A stretch of DNA of 64,000 nucleotides from Siphonobacter sp. BAB-5405 (GTDB taxonomy: Bacteria > Bacteroidota > Bacteroidia > Cytophagales > Spirosomataceae). Below the pieces are notes generated by a model that saw nothing but the letters and a program-made list of their open reading frames with translations, was not told the origin of the DNA and did not search any database. The position numbers were made by a program, and so were the translations under genes. Numbering within the stretch: the stretch's first letter is position 1; each line of letters starts with the position of its first letter. Location: assembly GCF_002872335.1 (NCBI RefSeq), contig NZ_NJAG01000045.1, positions 186,001 through 250,000 of the forward strand. Reading direction: 5' to 3'. Below, one piece after another: positions 28,731 through 38,321 of the stretch.

Positions 28731-29903
28731 TTGAATCAGAAAAACGACTTAGCCCGAGGAAATGACGAACGGGGGCAAACCATTGCTGACCGCTGGATTG
28801 AACCTTTTTATGACTTAGTGATTGGTACCGTCATTGGTCAGCTAGCCGATGTGTTTACGGGAGCCGTTTACGCAAAGGAGTACCTGCATTTTTGCAGTCT
28901 CTTCATTCCGGCCTGGTGGCTATGGACGGGTTTTTCGTTGTACTTTGATCGGTTTGATCGAAATGCTCGCTTCCAGCAGGCTCTCCTTTTACTGAGTCTG
29001 GTTCCTATCATTTTACTTTCTGTGAAGGCTCCCGATACGCTGGAGGGAGACGTGGCAGGATTTACCTGGTTTTACGCGGCAGCCCGTATCCTCTTGGTGG
29101 GGTTGTACGTATATACTATCTGGGTAGACGAAGAGGCCCGAAAGCCCGCCCGCCATTTGTTGATAGGTTATAGTGTAGGTCTTGTTTTCTGGATTGTCGG
29201 CGGAATTACCCAGAATCACGTGTGGCAGGTGGTCAGTTTGGTCATTGAATTGACAACCCCCTGGCTGGCCCGAAAATCGCTGGAGAAGATTGGACCTACG
29301 GAACAACATTTCCCCCAACGACTGGGTATGTTTACGCTCATTGTCGTCGAGCAGAACATCATGGGTATATCCACCTCACTAAGCGAGGGACTTTGGCATT
29401 CGTATCGACTCATTGCGGCCGGCTGTGGTTTGATACTGGTGATTCTGCTCTGGTGGTGGTATTTCTTTCATCAGGAAGAATTTCTTAATGGTCGTCTCAA
29501 AGGCAATGGGTTACGGTATTCCTTTGGGCATTTGCCGCTCTATCTGGGTACGGGTACGATGGCAATCGGCGTAACGGCCGCTATTGATGACAATGATACG
29601 TCCTGGTGGATGCTGGTTTGGGGAATGACACTGTACCTGGCTGCTATGACCTGGATGAGCCTGAAAAAGATAAACGCCGCCCGTCGCCGCCCCTACGTAG
29701 GGCTGACCGGGATCACGCTGGCCCTCATGTGGAGTGCAGCCTACCTGATTCAGCTGGGTTGGGAAACGTTGGTAGCGATAACCGGGATTTATGGCCTGTA
29801 TCTGTTATTAGCGTATCGGATCATTAAAGATCAGGGCGAACCAGTACCCGATGAGCTGAGTGATACGGAAGACGATTCGAAGCAGCCCTTACAGATTGGG
29901 TAA
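28731..29903 (+). CDS. Low temperature requirement protein A (LtrA) family membrane protein
   Basis: 390 residues with roughly ten membrane segments and a charged C-terminal tail (DELSDTEDDSKQP). The start codon is TTG at 28731, directly after the LEA-like gene; a downstream ATG would cost the conserved N-terminal RWIEPFYDLVIGTVIGQL segment, in which the Glu is a family mark. The LtrA family is widespread but biochemically undefined, named for a cold-growth mutant in Listeria. Likely inner membrane. Followed by a strong terminator. Confidence 0.85.
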   Translation: MNQKNDLARGNDERGQTIADRWIEPFYDLVIGTVIGQLADVFTGAVYAKEYLHFCSLFIPAWWLWTGFSLYFDRFDRNARFQQALLLLSLVPIILLSVKAPDTLEGDVAGFTWFYAAARILLVGLYVYTIWVDEEARKPARHLLIGYSVGLVFWIVGGITQNHVWQVVSLVIELTTPWLARKSLEKIGPTEQHFPQRLGMFTLIVVEQNIMGISTSLSEGLWHSYRLIAAGCGLILVILLWWWYFFHQEEFLNGRLKGNGLRYSFGHLPLYLGTGTMAIGVTAAIDDNDTSWWMLVWGMTLYLAAMTWMSLKKINAARRRPYVGLTGITLALMWSAAYLIQLGWETLVAITGIYGLYLLLAYRIIKDQGEPVPDELSDTEDDSKQPLQIG

Positions 29904-29915
29904 TAAGCAGTGTAT

Positions 29916-29953
29916 AACACAAAAGCCAGCGATCAGAGCCGGCTTTTGTGTTG
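29916..29953. terminator. Bidirectional terminator after the LtrA-like gene
   Basis: AACACAAAAGCC and GGCTTTTGTGTT are perfect 12-bp arms with a 13-nt loop, the loop containing AGCGATCAGAG. Starts 13 bp after the stop. Confidence 0.88.
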
Positions 29954-30281
29954 AAGAAATAGGATTGTTTATTATAGAGTAACAAGGCGGCTTTTTATTC
30001 CGCAGACAAGGTTGGCTTTTAGTTGGTATACAATGTTTATAAAAAGTTTCTAGCAACAAATAGTATCACAGTGGCAGTATTTCTTCCCGTAGGCACGGCT
30101 GGTCTTTTAGTCTAGGAGAGGCTTACGGGTTACCGAACAGCCCTATCTGAGCACCAAACTCAGTCTAGGTAAATGACGAAATACTAAAAAAAGTAAAGCT
30201 TCGGTTACGGATATTATTCGCGATGGAAAGAGTACGTCCTACTGAGCAGACCTGTCTAGAGTAATAAAACGGACCAAAAAA
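29954..30281. other. Intergenic region without recognised content
   Basis: About 330 bp after the terminator and before the GDPD gene's 3' end. No open frame over 40 codons with gene-like composition, no strong palindrome and no RNA motif was seen. Confidence 0.4.
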
Positions 30282-31187
30282 TCAATCTTGTTTCTTCTGA
30301 TAACTCCCATACAACCCAATCAGCCGTTCGGGATAATTTGAGATAATCCCGTCGACGCCGTAGGAAGCCATACGTTGCATATCTTTTTCTTCATCTACTG
30401 TCCAGGGTAACATTCGCATCTTCTTTTCGTGTACTTCTTTCACAGTTTCGGAAGTGACCAGGGTGTAATGCGGACTGTAGTACTGTGGCGTGAATCCCAG
30501 TTTGGCCAGGTTATCGGCTACGCTGTCTTTGTTATAAAGCAGCAGCGAAAGGCTTTGTTTGGGGTACTTTTTGTGGAGTTCCTGAAGGGTACGCACGTCG
30601 AAAGACTGAATAGTTACGCGGTTGGCGATGCCTTTTTTCTGGATGACCTGCATGAGCAGTTGTACGAATACATCCGGTGAAGGATTGTACTTTCCGTCAC
30701 CCTGCGGGGAACACTTGGTTTCGATGTTGTAAGCAACCGGCTTCAAATGATGCTTGCGAACGTAAGTTTCCACGCTGTCGATGACTTCCGAAAGCAGAGG
30801 TTTATACGTTTTCATTTTCTTTTGCTGCGGAAAATTCGGGTGCGGTTTGCTCCCGGCATCGAAGGTCCGGATGCTGTCGTACTTCATTTGATAGAGAGCG
30901 TAGGACTTTTCTTCCTCTTTCGTGATGTCGTTACCATCAGGTTTCCGCATGAAAACGGACGACATATACGGGTCGTGGGAAACCACCACCTTCTGGTCTG
31001 CCGAAATAACGCAATCCAGCTCCAGCGTCCGGCAACCCAGCCGTACCGCATGGATCATGGATGTAACCGTGTTTTCCGGGACCAGGCCCATACCGCCCCG
31101 GTGGGCCTGTACATCGAGGGTTTGTTGGGCTTGTACACGCGGAAGTACAAGTCCACTGAAAAGTAAAGCGTACCAAAGACGTTTCAT
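30282..31187 (-). CDS. Secreted glycerophosphodiester phosphodiesterase
   Basis: Start chosen at ATG 31187 (MKRLWYALLFSGLVLPRVQAQ), a signal peptide; the upstream ATG at 31226 adds 13 residues. About 301 residues. TIM-barrel marks: HRGGMGLVPENT near residue 29, LELDCVISADQKVVVSHD with the metal-binding E-x-D and HD, AYNIETK, and FDVRTLQELHKK. Releases glycerol 3-phosphate from deacylated phospholipids in the periplasm. The converging LtrA region and MATE gene on either side are unrelated. Confidence 0.93.
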   Translation of the reverse strand: MKRLWYALLFSGLVLPRVQAQQTLDVQAHRGGMGLVPENTVTSMIHAVRLGCRTLELDCVISADQKVVVSHDPYMSSVFMRKPDGNDITKEEEKSYALYQMKYDSIRTFDAGSKPHPNFPQQKKMKTYKPLLSEVIDSVETYVRKHHLKPVAYNIETKCSPQGDGKYNPSPDVFVQLLMQVIQKKGIANRVTIQSFDVRTLQELHKKYPKQSLSLLLYNKDSVADNLAKLGFTPQYYSPHYTLVTSETVKEVHEKKMRMLPWTVDEEKDMQRMASYGVDGIISNYPERLIGLYGSYQKKQD

Positions 31188-31355
31188 CGTCAGGAAATAA
31201 TAGAGTGAATGGAGAAGAAAGAGCATACGAACGGGAAGGTCCGTCTGCGGATAAAATTGGGTCCAAAAGTAAAGACTTTCCCAAGGGAGCCTGTTACGGC
31301 TAGATTAAATCAAAAAGGCTTTCCGTAACGATCGCTTCATGTACCAAGCGTCGTT

Positions 31356-31401
31356 AAAAAAAGCACCGTTTGCTTTTCCAGACAGAAAAAACAAACGGTG
31401 C
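31356..31401 (-). terminator. Terminator of the MATE gene
   Basis: On the minus strand GCACCGTTTG and CAAACGGTGC form a 10-bp perfect stem with a 19-nt loop, followed by a seven-T run. It begins 20 bp after the MATE stop. Confidence 0.9.
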
Positions 31402-31421
31402 AGAGAGGTGTCCCTAAAAAA

Positions 31422-32762
31422 CTAGCTGACCAGTACCGGGGCGTTTCGTTTGGACATTCGCAGAAAACGAGCAATCAGGAAAATGGAGGCAAACGTCAGA
31501 CCACTGATGAAGCCCAGCCACATACCCGAAGCTCCCATGCCGCCGTGAAAGGCAAACCAGTAGCCCATTGGAATACCCACTACCCAGTACGCCACGGCAA
31601 TGAGCAGGGTAGGCGTTCGGACGTCCTTGATCCCACGTAAGAGGCCCGCTCCGATGGCTTGCGTCGCGTCAGAAATCTGGAAAATGGCCGCAAACAGCAG
31701 CAGCATACTGGCCAGCGAAACGACTTCCGCATTGCTGTTGAAGAAATGGGGTAAATGGTCTTTGAGTAGTACAAAACCCAGGGCACAGCAAACGCCGTAA
31801 GCCAGAGCCGTAAGTAAGGTACTCTTGCCAATGGTAGCAATCAACGGCCAGTCCGAACGACCAAAGGCATTGCTGACCCGGATGGAACCCGCCTGAGCCA
31901 GTCCCATCGAGACCATAAACGTAGCCGACGCACAACTCAGGGCAATCTGGTGGGACGCCTGAGCGACGGCACCAATCGTACCGATGATGATGCCCGAAAC
32001 GGCGAAGGCTCCCGCCTCCATACCGACCTGCAGGCTACTGGGTACCCCGATGTGCAGCAATTCCTGAATCGTCGAGCGACGCAGGTACCATTCCTCTTTC
32101 CGAAGCTGAATGTACTTTTTATACGAATGGTGGGTCAGAATAACCGCCGCCAACGCTATGGTAATCAGCGTACGGGTGATGAGCGTACCCCAGGCGGCTC
32201 CCAGTAGTTCGAGTCGCGGGAAGCCCCAGTTGCCATAAATCAACAGCCAGTTAATGAAAATGTTAATGGGCATGGCCGCCAGCGAAAACAGCATGGCCGT
32301 GCGGGTTTGTTCGAGGCCATCCGTGAATTGCTTGAGTGTCATGAACAGCAGCATGGGAATAATGGAAATCCCCATCAACTGCATGAATGGCACGGCCAGG
32401 GTAGCAACTTCCGGGTCCTGACCCAAGTGAAAGAGGAGGTCTTTCCCGAAAAACAGGGTAAATGAAATCAGCAGGGCCGTTAGGGCACAGATGCAAAAGC
32501 CATTGTACAGGTAATGGGAAACCTGACGGGCGTCGTTCTGACCGTGGGCCATGGATACCATCTGGGAAACGGAAATGGTCATGCCGATGCCGATCACAAA
32601 GGGAATATTCATGGCATTGAATACCAGCGAAACGGCGGCCAGTTGTTTGTAATTAATGGACCCCACCATGGCTGTATCAATGATGTGCAGGGCCATTTGA
32701 GCAAGTTCACCAATAATAATGGGTAAAGCTAATCGAATAGTTTTGAAGGCTTCCGTTTTCAT
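31422..32762 (-). CDS. MATE family multidrug efflux transporter (NorM-like)
   Basis: 446 residues with about twelve membrane segments in two pseudo-symmetric bundles. The N-terminal MKTEAFKTIRLALPIIIGEL, then the NTM/CTM signatures HIIDTAMVGSINYKQLAAVS near residue 28 and the matching second half GMEAGAFAVSGIIIGTIGAV near 245, suit the NorM/YdhE branch. Expected to export cationic drugs or toxic metabolites across the inner membrane by Na or H exchange. Monocistronic, ended by a strong terminator. Confidence 0.92.
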   Translation of the reverse strand: MKTEAFKTIRLALPIIIGELAQMALHIIDTAMVGSINYKQLAAVSLVFNAMNIPFVIGIGMTISVSQMVSMAHGQNDARQVSHYLYNGFCICALTALLISFTLFFGKDLLFHLGQDPEVATLAVPFMQLMGISIIPMLLFMTLKQFTDGLEQTRTAMLFSLAAMPINIFINWLLIYGNWGFPRLELLGAAWGTLITRTLITIALAAVILTHHSYKKYIQLRKEEWYLRRSTIQELLHIGVPSSLQVGMEAGAFAVSGIIIGTIGAVAQASHQIALSCASATFMVSMGLAQAGSIRVSNAFGRSDWPLIATIGKSTLLTALAYGVCCALGFVLLKDHLPHFFNSNAEVVSLASMLLLFAAIFQISDATQAIGAGLLRGIKDVRTPTLLIAVAYWVVGIPMGYWFAFHGGMGASGMWLGFISGLTFASIFLIARFLRMSKRNAPVLVS

Positions 32763-33017
32763 GACTCAATCGTATCGCAACTTAAGAAAGCCGCAAAGGT
32801 ACGAAAGCTTCCCGAGCAGGTCGGCAAAAAATCCGAAACTAGCGGACGCACTTCCCGCAGAAGGACCATTTTAGGCCACTTGAACCTTCAGAATCGCCGG
32901 ATTTGTCGCAAGACTATATCATTTTTAACAAATTCCTGTAATTTCAGCGATTCAACCACCCGTCTGCTCAGGTCCGCTTCGGACGAGGCACGGGCGTATC
33001 AAAGCCTCTAATTCCTT

Positions 33018-34355
33018 ATGGAAAAATCCAGACGATCGTTTCTTAAAAAAACGGCTCTTACGACGGCCGGACTGACCCTCGGCGGGGTCGGGATGTCCGC
33101 CAAAAGTTACGCTAAAATCATCGGCTCCAACGAACGGCTCCAGGTAGCCATTGCCGGATTAGGTCGGCGGTTGGGAGCCTATTTTGAACCCATTGGGAAG
33201 AAAGACAGTAACGTCGAGTTGGTATACCTCTGCGACGTAATGCAGAAGCAGCGGGAGTCGGCTCTCAAGCAGTTCTCGAAACATATCGATTACCAGCCTA
33301 AGCTTGAAAATGACATTCGGAAGGTCATTGCCGATAAGGATGTCGATGTACTCATCAATGCTACCCCCGACCACTGGCATGCTCCGGGTACCTGGCTGGC
33401 AGTACAGGCGGGCAAGCACGTGTATGTGGAGAAACCCTGTAGCCATAACCCCCGGGAAGGCGAAATTCTGGTGGCGATTCAGAAGAAATACGGCAAGGTG
33501 ATTCAGATGGGAAATCAACAGCGTTCATCGCCGGAAACCATCGATATTATCCATCAAATTCATAATGGAGCCATCGGCACGCCTTATAAAGCCGTGGCTT
33601 TTTACGTGGCTACCCGAGGCGAAGTACCGGTACCGAAAAAAGCTCCTGTACCCACGGGGCTGGACTGGGATTTGTTTCAGGGTCCTGCTCCCCGTCGCGA
33701 ATACACGCACGATACCTGGGATTACAACTGGCACTGGTACGGCTGGACTTACGGCACGGCTGAAAGCGGCAACAACGCCACGCACGAGCTGGACGTCGCC
33801 CGTTGGGCCTTACAGGTAGATTATCCTGAATACGTGAATGTGGAAGCAGCGAAACGCCATTTTCCCAACGATGGCTGGGAGATGTACGATACCATGGAAG
33901 CGTCGTTCCGTTTTCCGGGCAACAAAATCATCCAATGGGACGGGAAAAGCCGATCGGGTTACAAAACCTACGGCACCGACCGCGGTACCGTAATCTACGG
34001 CTCGACGGGTACGGTATACGTTGATCGGGATGGGTACAAGCTCTTCAGCCGGGAAGGCAAGCTGGTGAAAGACAGCAAGGCCAAAGGTTCCGAAGCGGGC
34101 ACGGCACTGGGCGGTGGCGGTGACATGACGACTGGCCACATGGTTAATTTTTTCGAAGCCATTCGCGGAAAAGCCAAACAAAATTCACCCATTGATGAAG
34201 GAGCTAAAAGTGTACTGCTCTGCCATCTAGCGAACATTTCTTCCCGCATTAATAAATCCTTCGAAGTCGATACCAAAAACGGTCACATCCGGGATAAAGA
34301 AGCCATGAAGCTCTGGAGCCGCACCTACGAAAAAGGCTGGGAACCACCCGTTTAA
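33018..34355 (+). CDS. Tat-exported Gfo/Idh/MocA family oxidoreductase
   Basis: 445 residues. The N-terminus has a twin-arginine signal (SRRSFLKKTALTTAG), so the folded, cofactor-bound enzyme goes to the periplasm. The Rossmann domain follows: VAIAGLGRRLGAYFE and the EKPCSH turn, with catalytic Lys in the E-K-P motif near residue 142, then the C-terminal beta-sheet domain with TGHMVNFFEAIRG. Bacteroidota carry many paralogs that act on sugars or inositol derivatives; the substrate is not shown. Monocistronic, ended by a terminator. Confidence 0.9.
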   Translation: MEKSRRSFLKKTALTTAGLTLGGVGMSAKSYAKIIGSNERLQVAIAGLGRRLGAYFEPIGKKDSNVELVYLCDVMQKQRESALKQFSKHIDYQPKLENDIRKVIADKDVDVLINATPDHWHAPGTWLAVQAGKHVYVEKPCSHNPREGEILVAIQKKYGKVIQMGNQQRSSPETIDIIHQIHNGAIGTPYKAVAFYVATRGEVPVPKKAPVPTGLDWDLFQGPAPRREYTHDTWDYNWHWYGWTYGTAESGNNATHELDVARWALQVDYPEYVNVEAAKRHFPNDGWEMYDTMEASFRFPGNKIIQWDGKSRSGYKTYGTDRGTVIYGSTGTVYVDRDGYKLFSREGKLVKDSKAKGSEAGTALGGGGDMTTGHMVNFFEAIRGKAKQNSPIDEGAKSVLLCHLANISSRINKSFEVDTKNGHIRDKEAMKLWSRTYEKGWEPPV

Positions 34356-34375
34356 TTTTTTACGAGCTAAGTACG

Positions 34376-34407
34376 AAAAAAGCAGCCTCCGAAGGGCTGC
34401 TTTTTTT
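34376..34407 (+). terminator. Rho-independent terminator
   Basis: AAAAAGCAGCC and GGGCTGCTTTTTTT arms around TCCGAA, 21 bp after the Gfo/Idh stop. Confidence 0.92.
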
Positions 34408-34480
34408 GATGCTGGAAATTACGCACTATTTATGGCTTTGAGCGTAGCATCATTCGGTACGCATGCTTCCGTAACTCTGG

Positions 34481-34903
34481 TTAAAAATATCCCCGCCCCA
34501 CATTCGAGTAGGTTACTTTCCATTTCCCCTTGTTACGGTTAAAATACAGGTATTTGTAGCCGTCTTTTAGTGGAAAGTAAGCACAGTCATTAGTCATTTG
34601 AATCCTAATGAGCTCACCGGGTTGTGCTTTAATAGAAAAGCTTTGGGCCATTCCGGTGGTCAGGTCACTAATCAAATGTCCGGTAATGGCTACCCGGTTT
34701 CCCACGGTAATCGATACGGAGTCATTAAAAAACATCTCGAACGTCAAAACCCGTGAGGAATCGCGGTGAAAAGGCTCGGAGGCCTTCTGGTTGTCCACCT
34801 CTTCGCTGACGGTCTTGCACGTCACTTCATTCTCTTTTTTGCAGCCGAGCATGCCCAGGAGAAAGGCACTCAAAACAAGAAGCGGAATACAAAGGAGTCT
34901 CAT
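34481..34903 (-). CDS. Small lipoprotein of unknown function, last gene of the sigma/SusCD/peroxidase run
   Basis: Start at ATG 34903 gives MRLLCIPLLVLSAFLLGMLG followed by Cys, a lipobox; the 18-residue N-terminal extension to 34957 is unlike a signal. 140 residues. After Cys21 the mature part is beta-rich and includes a second pair of Cys (VTCKTVSEE and TNDCAYFPL), with a Tyr-rich tail (GYKYLYFNRN). No family is recognised. It lies 84 bp after the di-heme peroxidase gene on the same strand. It could bind a ligand or support the peroxidase; that is inference from position. Confidence 0.7.
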   Translation of the reverse strand: MRLLCIPLLVLSAFLLGMLGCKKENEVTCKTVSEEVDNQKASEPFHRDSSRVLTFEMFFNDSVSITVGNRVAITGHLISDLTTGMAQSFSIKAQPGELIRIQMTNDCAYFPLKDGYKYLYFNRNKGKWKVTYSNVGRGYF

Positions 34904-34987
34904 TGCAGATACGTTTGCTCTAAGACCCTTTGTCCGGCCTAAGCGTTGGAAGAGCAAAAAAAAATGGGCAGTCGAACCACCTGTTCG

Positions 34988-36109
34988 CTACTGAGGCAAC
35001 TCAAACGGATTGATTTTCTGGGAAGGAACGGAAATCGTTTTCAGAAACGCTTCCAGTTGAAGCTGCTCCGTTTGGGTGAGATGGAGTTTCCGGAGCAGGG
35101 GTGAGGTGACAGGCCGCAGTCGTTCGTCTACGACTACCCTTCGCTGAATGGGCGAGGGGTTGCCCAGGTTGTAGTATTCAATAACATCCCGGAGCGTCGG
35201 GAAATTGCCGTGGTGCATCCAGGGGCCGGTACGAGCCACTTCCCGCAGCGAAGGCGTACGAAATTTGCCGACGTCCTGAGGATCACCCGTCTGGAGATAC
35301 TTTCCAAAGTCCTGCTGTGAAGAGCCGTACAGGGTTTGCCCGTCGTTGTGAAACTGATTGTCTGAAAATAAAGGTGAGTTGTGGCAGTTGATACAGCGGG
35401 CTTTCGTGCGAAATAAATGCAAGCCCATCACTTCATCGTCGTTCAGCAGCCGGGCATTTCCCTGAACAAAACGATCAAAACGGCTCGGCGGACTGACAAC
35501 CGTTCGTTCAAACGTGGCAATGGCCTGCTGAATGCGTTTGACCGTCACTTCTTCCGTACCAAAGGCGGCGGCGAAATGCGGCCGGTACCCTTTTACCTTG
35601 CGAATATTTCGCTGCATGGTTTTCAGATTCTGAGCCATTTCCAGCGGATCCTGCACCGGGAAGTTCACCTGTTCTTCCAGACTCGCCGCCCGCCCATCCC
35701 AGAATAGCCGCTGGTAATGGCCCGTATTGAGAATGGTCATGGCGTTTCGTTTGCCGTTCTGGCGATTGTGACCGAACGATAAATGCCGGCCATCGCCCCA
35801 GCCCAGCTCCGGATCGTGGCAGGAGGCACAGGCAATTTGTTTGGATTGCGAAAGTCGCGGATCAAAAAAGAGCAATTTTCCCAACTTCGCTTTCGCTTCC
35901 GAATACGGGTTGGAAGCCGGATGGCTAACCTTGCCCAGCACCCCGATTTCCTGAAACGTACCTACGACGGAAGAATCAATCTCCGGTTTAGGCCAGCGGG
36001 AAACATCTCCACTGCTGTACAAGTGCCGAAGTTCATCCACCGAATACTCGTGCTGGAAGGCCGTAAGTCCGATGAAAAAGGCTACGGAAAGCAAAAAGAA
36101 AAATCGCAT
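34988..36109 (-). CDS. Di-heme cytochrome c peroxidase family protein, periplasmic
   Basis: 373 residues with an N-terminal signal (MRFFFLLSVAFFIGLTAFQ, no lipobox Cys). Two c-type heme sites: CASCH near residue 94 and CINCH near 240. Other family marks: FWDGRAASLEEQ near 140, IATFERTVVSP near 197, and a TGPWMHHGNFPTLRDVIEYY segment near 300, typical of the CCP/MauG superfamily. It would reduce H2O2 or oxidise a bound substrate using electrons from a cytochrome. Position inside a SusCD operon, rather than an oxidative-stress operon, makes a role in substrate or metal handling plausible. Confidence 0.92.
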   Translation of the reverse strand: MRFFFLLSVAFFIGLTAFQHEYSVDELRHLYSSGDVSRWPKPEIDSSVVGTFQEIGVLGKVSHPASNPYSEAKAKLGKLLFFDPRLSQSKQIACASCHDPELGWGDGRHLSFGHNRQNGKRNAMTILNTGHYQRLFWDGRAASLEEQVNFPVQDPLEMAQNLKTMQRNIRKVKGYRPHFAAAFGTEEVTVKRIQQAIATFERTVVSPPSRFDRFVQGNARLLNDDEVMGLHLFRTKARCINCHNSPLFSDNQFHNDGQTLYGSSQQDFGKYLQTGDPQDVGKFRTPSLREVARTGPWMHHGNFPTLRDVIEYYNLGNPSPIQRRVVVDERLRPVTSPLLRKLHLTQTEQLQLEAFLKTISVPSQKINPFELPQ

Positions 36110-36197
36110 AGGCAGTCTACTGAACTTCCCGAAAACCCATGAAAAGCCTTCGGGAAGTAATAAAGAATCGCTACGGTTAAATGCAGTACGAGGCTAC

Positions 36198-36812
36198 TTA
36201 ATTGAGACTTAATGCGTCCACGCTGATTTTGTAGGTACGCGAGACTTTCGCCGCACCGCCAATGGTCGTTTCGTTGAAATGCACCACCAGATCCATCACT
36301 TTGGTTTGGGTATCATACGTACCCTCTCCGCTAATACCAATTTTGAACGGAGCACCGTCTTTACGCGAAATGGTCACGTCCTGAGTTAGTACTTTGACTT
36401 TACCCTTCGTGGCACCAACGGCATCCGGAAAAAATTGCAGGACTTTTTCAGCGTTAATTTTTGCTTCCTTGATGTTGTTGGTACCAATCTGAGTCGCGTA
36501 CAGGGTAACCATTCCAAAAAGATTAACGCCGCTGTCTACCACGTTGGGGTTCGTGAAACCAATGTAGGTAGGATCACTAGCCGGAACCGTTGAAAAGTGG
36601 GAAGCAATCCGGTTGGTCCATTTTCTTGCGGTCGAATCGTAGCGATACACGTAGGGCTGGTAATACTGATCGGTTTTATGGAAGACCGAAACGACATCTT
36701 TCGAAGCCTGCTCTTCAGCTGGTTTTTCGGGTTCGATGGAATTATCCTTCGAGCAACTGTTCAACAATAAAAGGCCGGCCATCAGGAGGGAAAGGAAGCG
36801 AAACAACTTCAT
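36198..36812 (-). CDS. Lipoprotein of unknown function in the SusCD operon
   Basis: 204 residues with a lipoprotein signal, Cys20 in MKLFRFLSLLMAGLLLLNSC, then an acidic linker (SIEPEKPAEEQ) and a mostly beta protein ending TYKISVDALSLN. It follows susD by 42 bp and precedes the peroxidase. Its slot matches where SusE/F-type surface lipoproteins sit in polysaccharide loci, but no carbohydrate-binding or HmuY-type signature was recognised. Probably surface- or periplasm-facing. Confidence 0.75.
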   Translation of the reverse strand: MKLFRFLSLLMAGLLLLNSCSKDNSIEPEKPAEEQASKDVVSVFHKTDQYYQPYVYRYDSTARKWTNRIASHFSTVPASDPTYIGFTNPNVVDSGVNLFGMVTLYATQIGTNNIKEAKINAEKVLQFFPDAVGATKGKVKVLTQDVTISRKDGAPFKIGISGEGTYDTQTKVMDLVVHFNETTIGGAAKVSRTYKISVDALSLN

Positions 36813-36853
36813 GGTGAATGTAGGATTTGTAGTAAGGAATTGAAATGAACGAA

Positions 36854-38314
36854 TTAATACCCCGGATTCTGGGAAATGAGCGGGTTGACCAGCACCGTTC
36901 GGGCGGGCAGGGGAAGGATGTAAAAGTGCGAGGGATACGGCAAACTACACCGCAAACCCTGGCAATCCTGTCGAAGCAGCGGCTGGTGCGTACGTGAAAG
37001 GTCTAGCAGTAGGAAGCCTTCAAAACACAACTCTTTCCGGCGTTCGAGCCAGATCAGCTTTAGAGCCACCTCGGCATCAGTGCCCTGCAAGGGTACCGCA
37101 GCCGTATCGGCCCGCGTCCGGATGGTATTCAGATCCTGGTAGGCCTGGCTCAACTGGCCCAGGCGGGCGGCTGCTTCGGCCCGGATCAGGTAGAGTTCGG
37201 ACAAGCGGATGACTTTTACACCCGTTGCATTGGCCTCTCCCCGGGCGTACTTTTTACTGAAAGAATATTCGCTACCCGCCATGGTAAGGGTGTTGTACAA
37301 GTGGGCTTTGCCCCGCACGTCGGTGGGCGAGTACAGTTGCAATAAGTCGTTGGTGGCGGCCATTTGCAAATAGGTAGTAGAAACACCCGCCGTGGTCGCA
37401 TCGAAGTAACTGCCCAGGCTCGTACCCGTATAATTGGCCGGAACAGAGACTTCGAAAATGGCTTCCGACGTATTCTTCTGTGACCAGGATTCCACGTAAT
37501 TCTGATTTGTATACAGGCGATAGGACGCACTGGTAATGACGGCGTTGGCCTGCTTATACGCCTGCTGGTAATCGGCTTTGTGGAGGTACACCCGGGCCAG
37601 CAGGGCCCGTACTACGGAGGGGTTCATGTAGTTTTTGGTACTGCCCGAACTCCAGATCGCCGTACTGTTTTCGAAAAGTACCAGCGATTGTTCCAAATCC
37701 GCAAGGATTGCTGCGTAACATTCCGCCACACTGGCTCGGGGACGCTGCGATTCCGTCACTAAAATGGGTTTCAAATTCAGGATGATACCCGGATGCGACG
37801 CATCTGCTGTATACGTATAGGGCTGGGCGTACAACTGGACCAGATCGAAATGAATCATTGCCCGCAGTGCCATTGCTTCGGCTACGAGCCGCGTTCGTGT
37901 ACGTTCGGAGCCATTAGGAATCTGCGGAGTCCGGGTAATAATGTTATTCAAGTTGTTGAGAATTGCGTACAACTGGGCGTAGGTACTGTTCATGCTCCCG
38001 GCGTCGGGATCGGCCGTAAAGTTGTACACGTCGCCTAGGATCTGCCGGTTGGTCGCCGAATACTTGAGATTGCCCCCTGCGAGGTCGGGATAAAACGTCC
38101 GGTTTCCGTTCAGGTAATTACTTTCAAACAGCGAACGATAGGCTCCGCTCAGGGCCACCGTAGCCGACTCAATGTCCTGAAAGGTTTCTTCCAGTGAAAT
38201 TTTATTTTGAGGCTCTTTATCAAGCAAAGCCTGACAACTGCCCAATACCGCCAGCAAGCCCAGGACTCCCAGTTTTCGCACGAGGCGTTTGTACGATGGT
38301 ATGAAAGAAAACAT
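36854..38314 (-). CDS. SusD/RagB family nutrient-binding outer membrane lipoprotein
   Basis: 486 residues with a lipobox signal ending LGSCQ near residue 28. The mature protein starts LLDKEPQNKISLEETFQDIE as in most SusD members, then the TPR-type helices (AMALRAMIHFDLVQLYAQPY) and the C-terminal VIRLSELYLIRAEAAARLGQ followed by TIRTRADTA and IWLERRKELCFEG. The usual RagB C-terminus is present. It forms the lid on the adjacent SusC pore. The ligand is unknown; SusD proteins are best known for glycans, but some partner metal-linked receptors. Confidence 0.94.
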   Translation of the reverse strand: MFSFIPSYKRLVRKLGVLGLLAVLGSCQALLDKEPQNKISLEETFQDIESATVALSGAYRSLFESNYLNGNRTFYPDLAGGNLKYSATNRQILGDVYNFTADPDAGSMNSTYAQLYAILNNLNNIITRTPQIPNGSERTRTRLVAEAMALRAMIHFDLVQLYAQPYTYTADASHPGIILNLKPILVTESQRPRASVAECYAAILADLEQSLVLFENSTAIWSSGSTKNYMNPSVVRALLARVYLHKADYQQAYKQANAVITSASYRLYTNQNYVESWSQKNTSEAIFEVSVPANYTGTSLGSYFDATTAGVSTTYLQMAATNDLLQLYSPTDVRGKAHLYNTLTMAGSEYSFSKKYARGEANATGVKVIRLSELYLIRAEAAARLGQLSQAYQDLNTIRTRADTAAVPLQGTDAEVALKLIWLERRKELCFEGFLLLDLSRTHQPLLRQDCQGLRCSLPYPSHFYILPLPARTVLVNPLISQNPGY

Positions 38315-38321
38315 GATGCGT

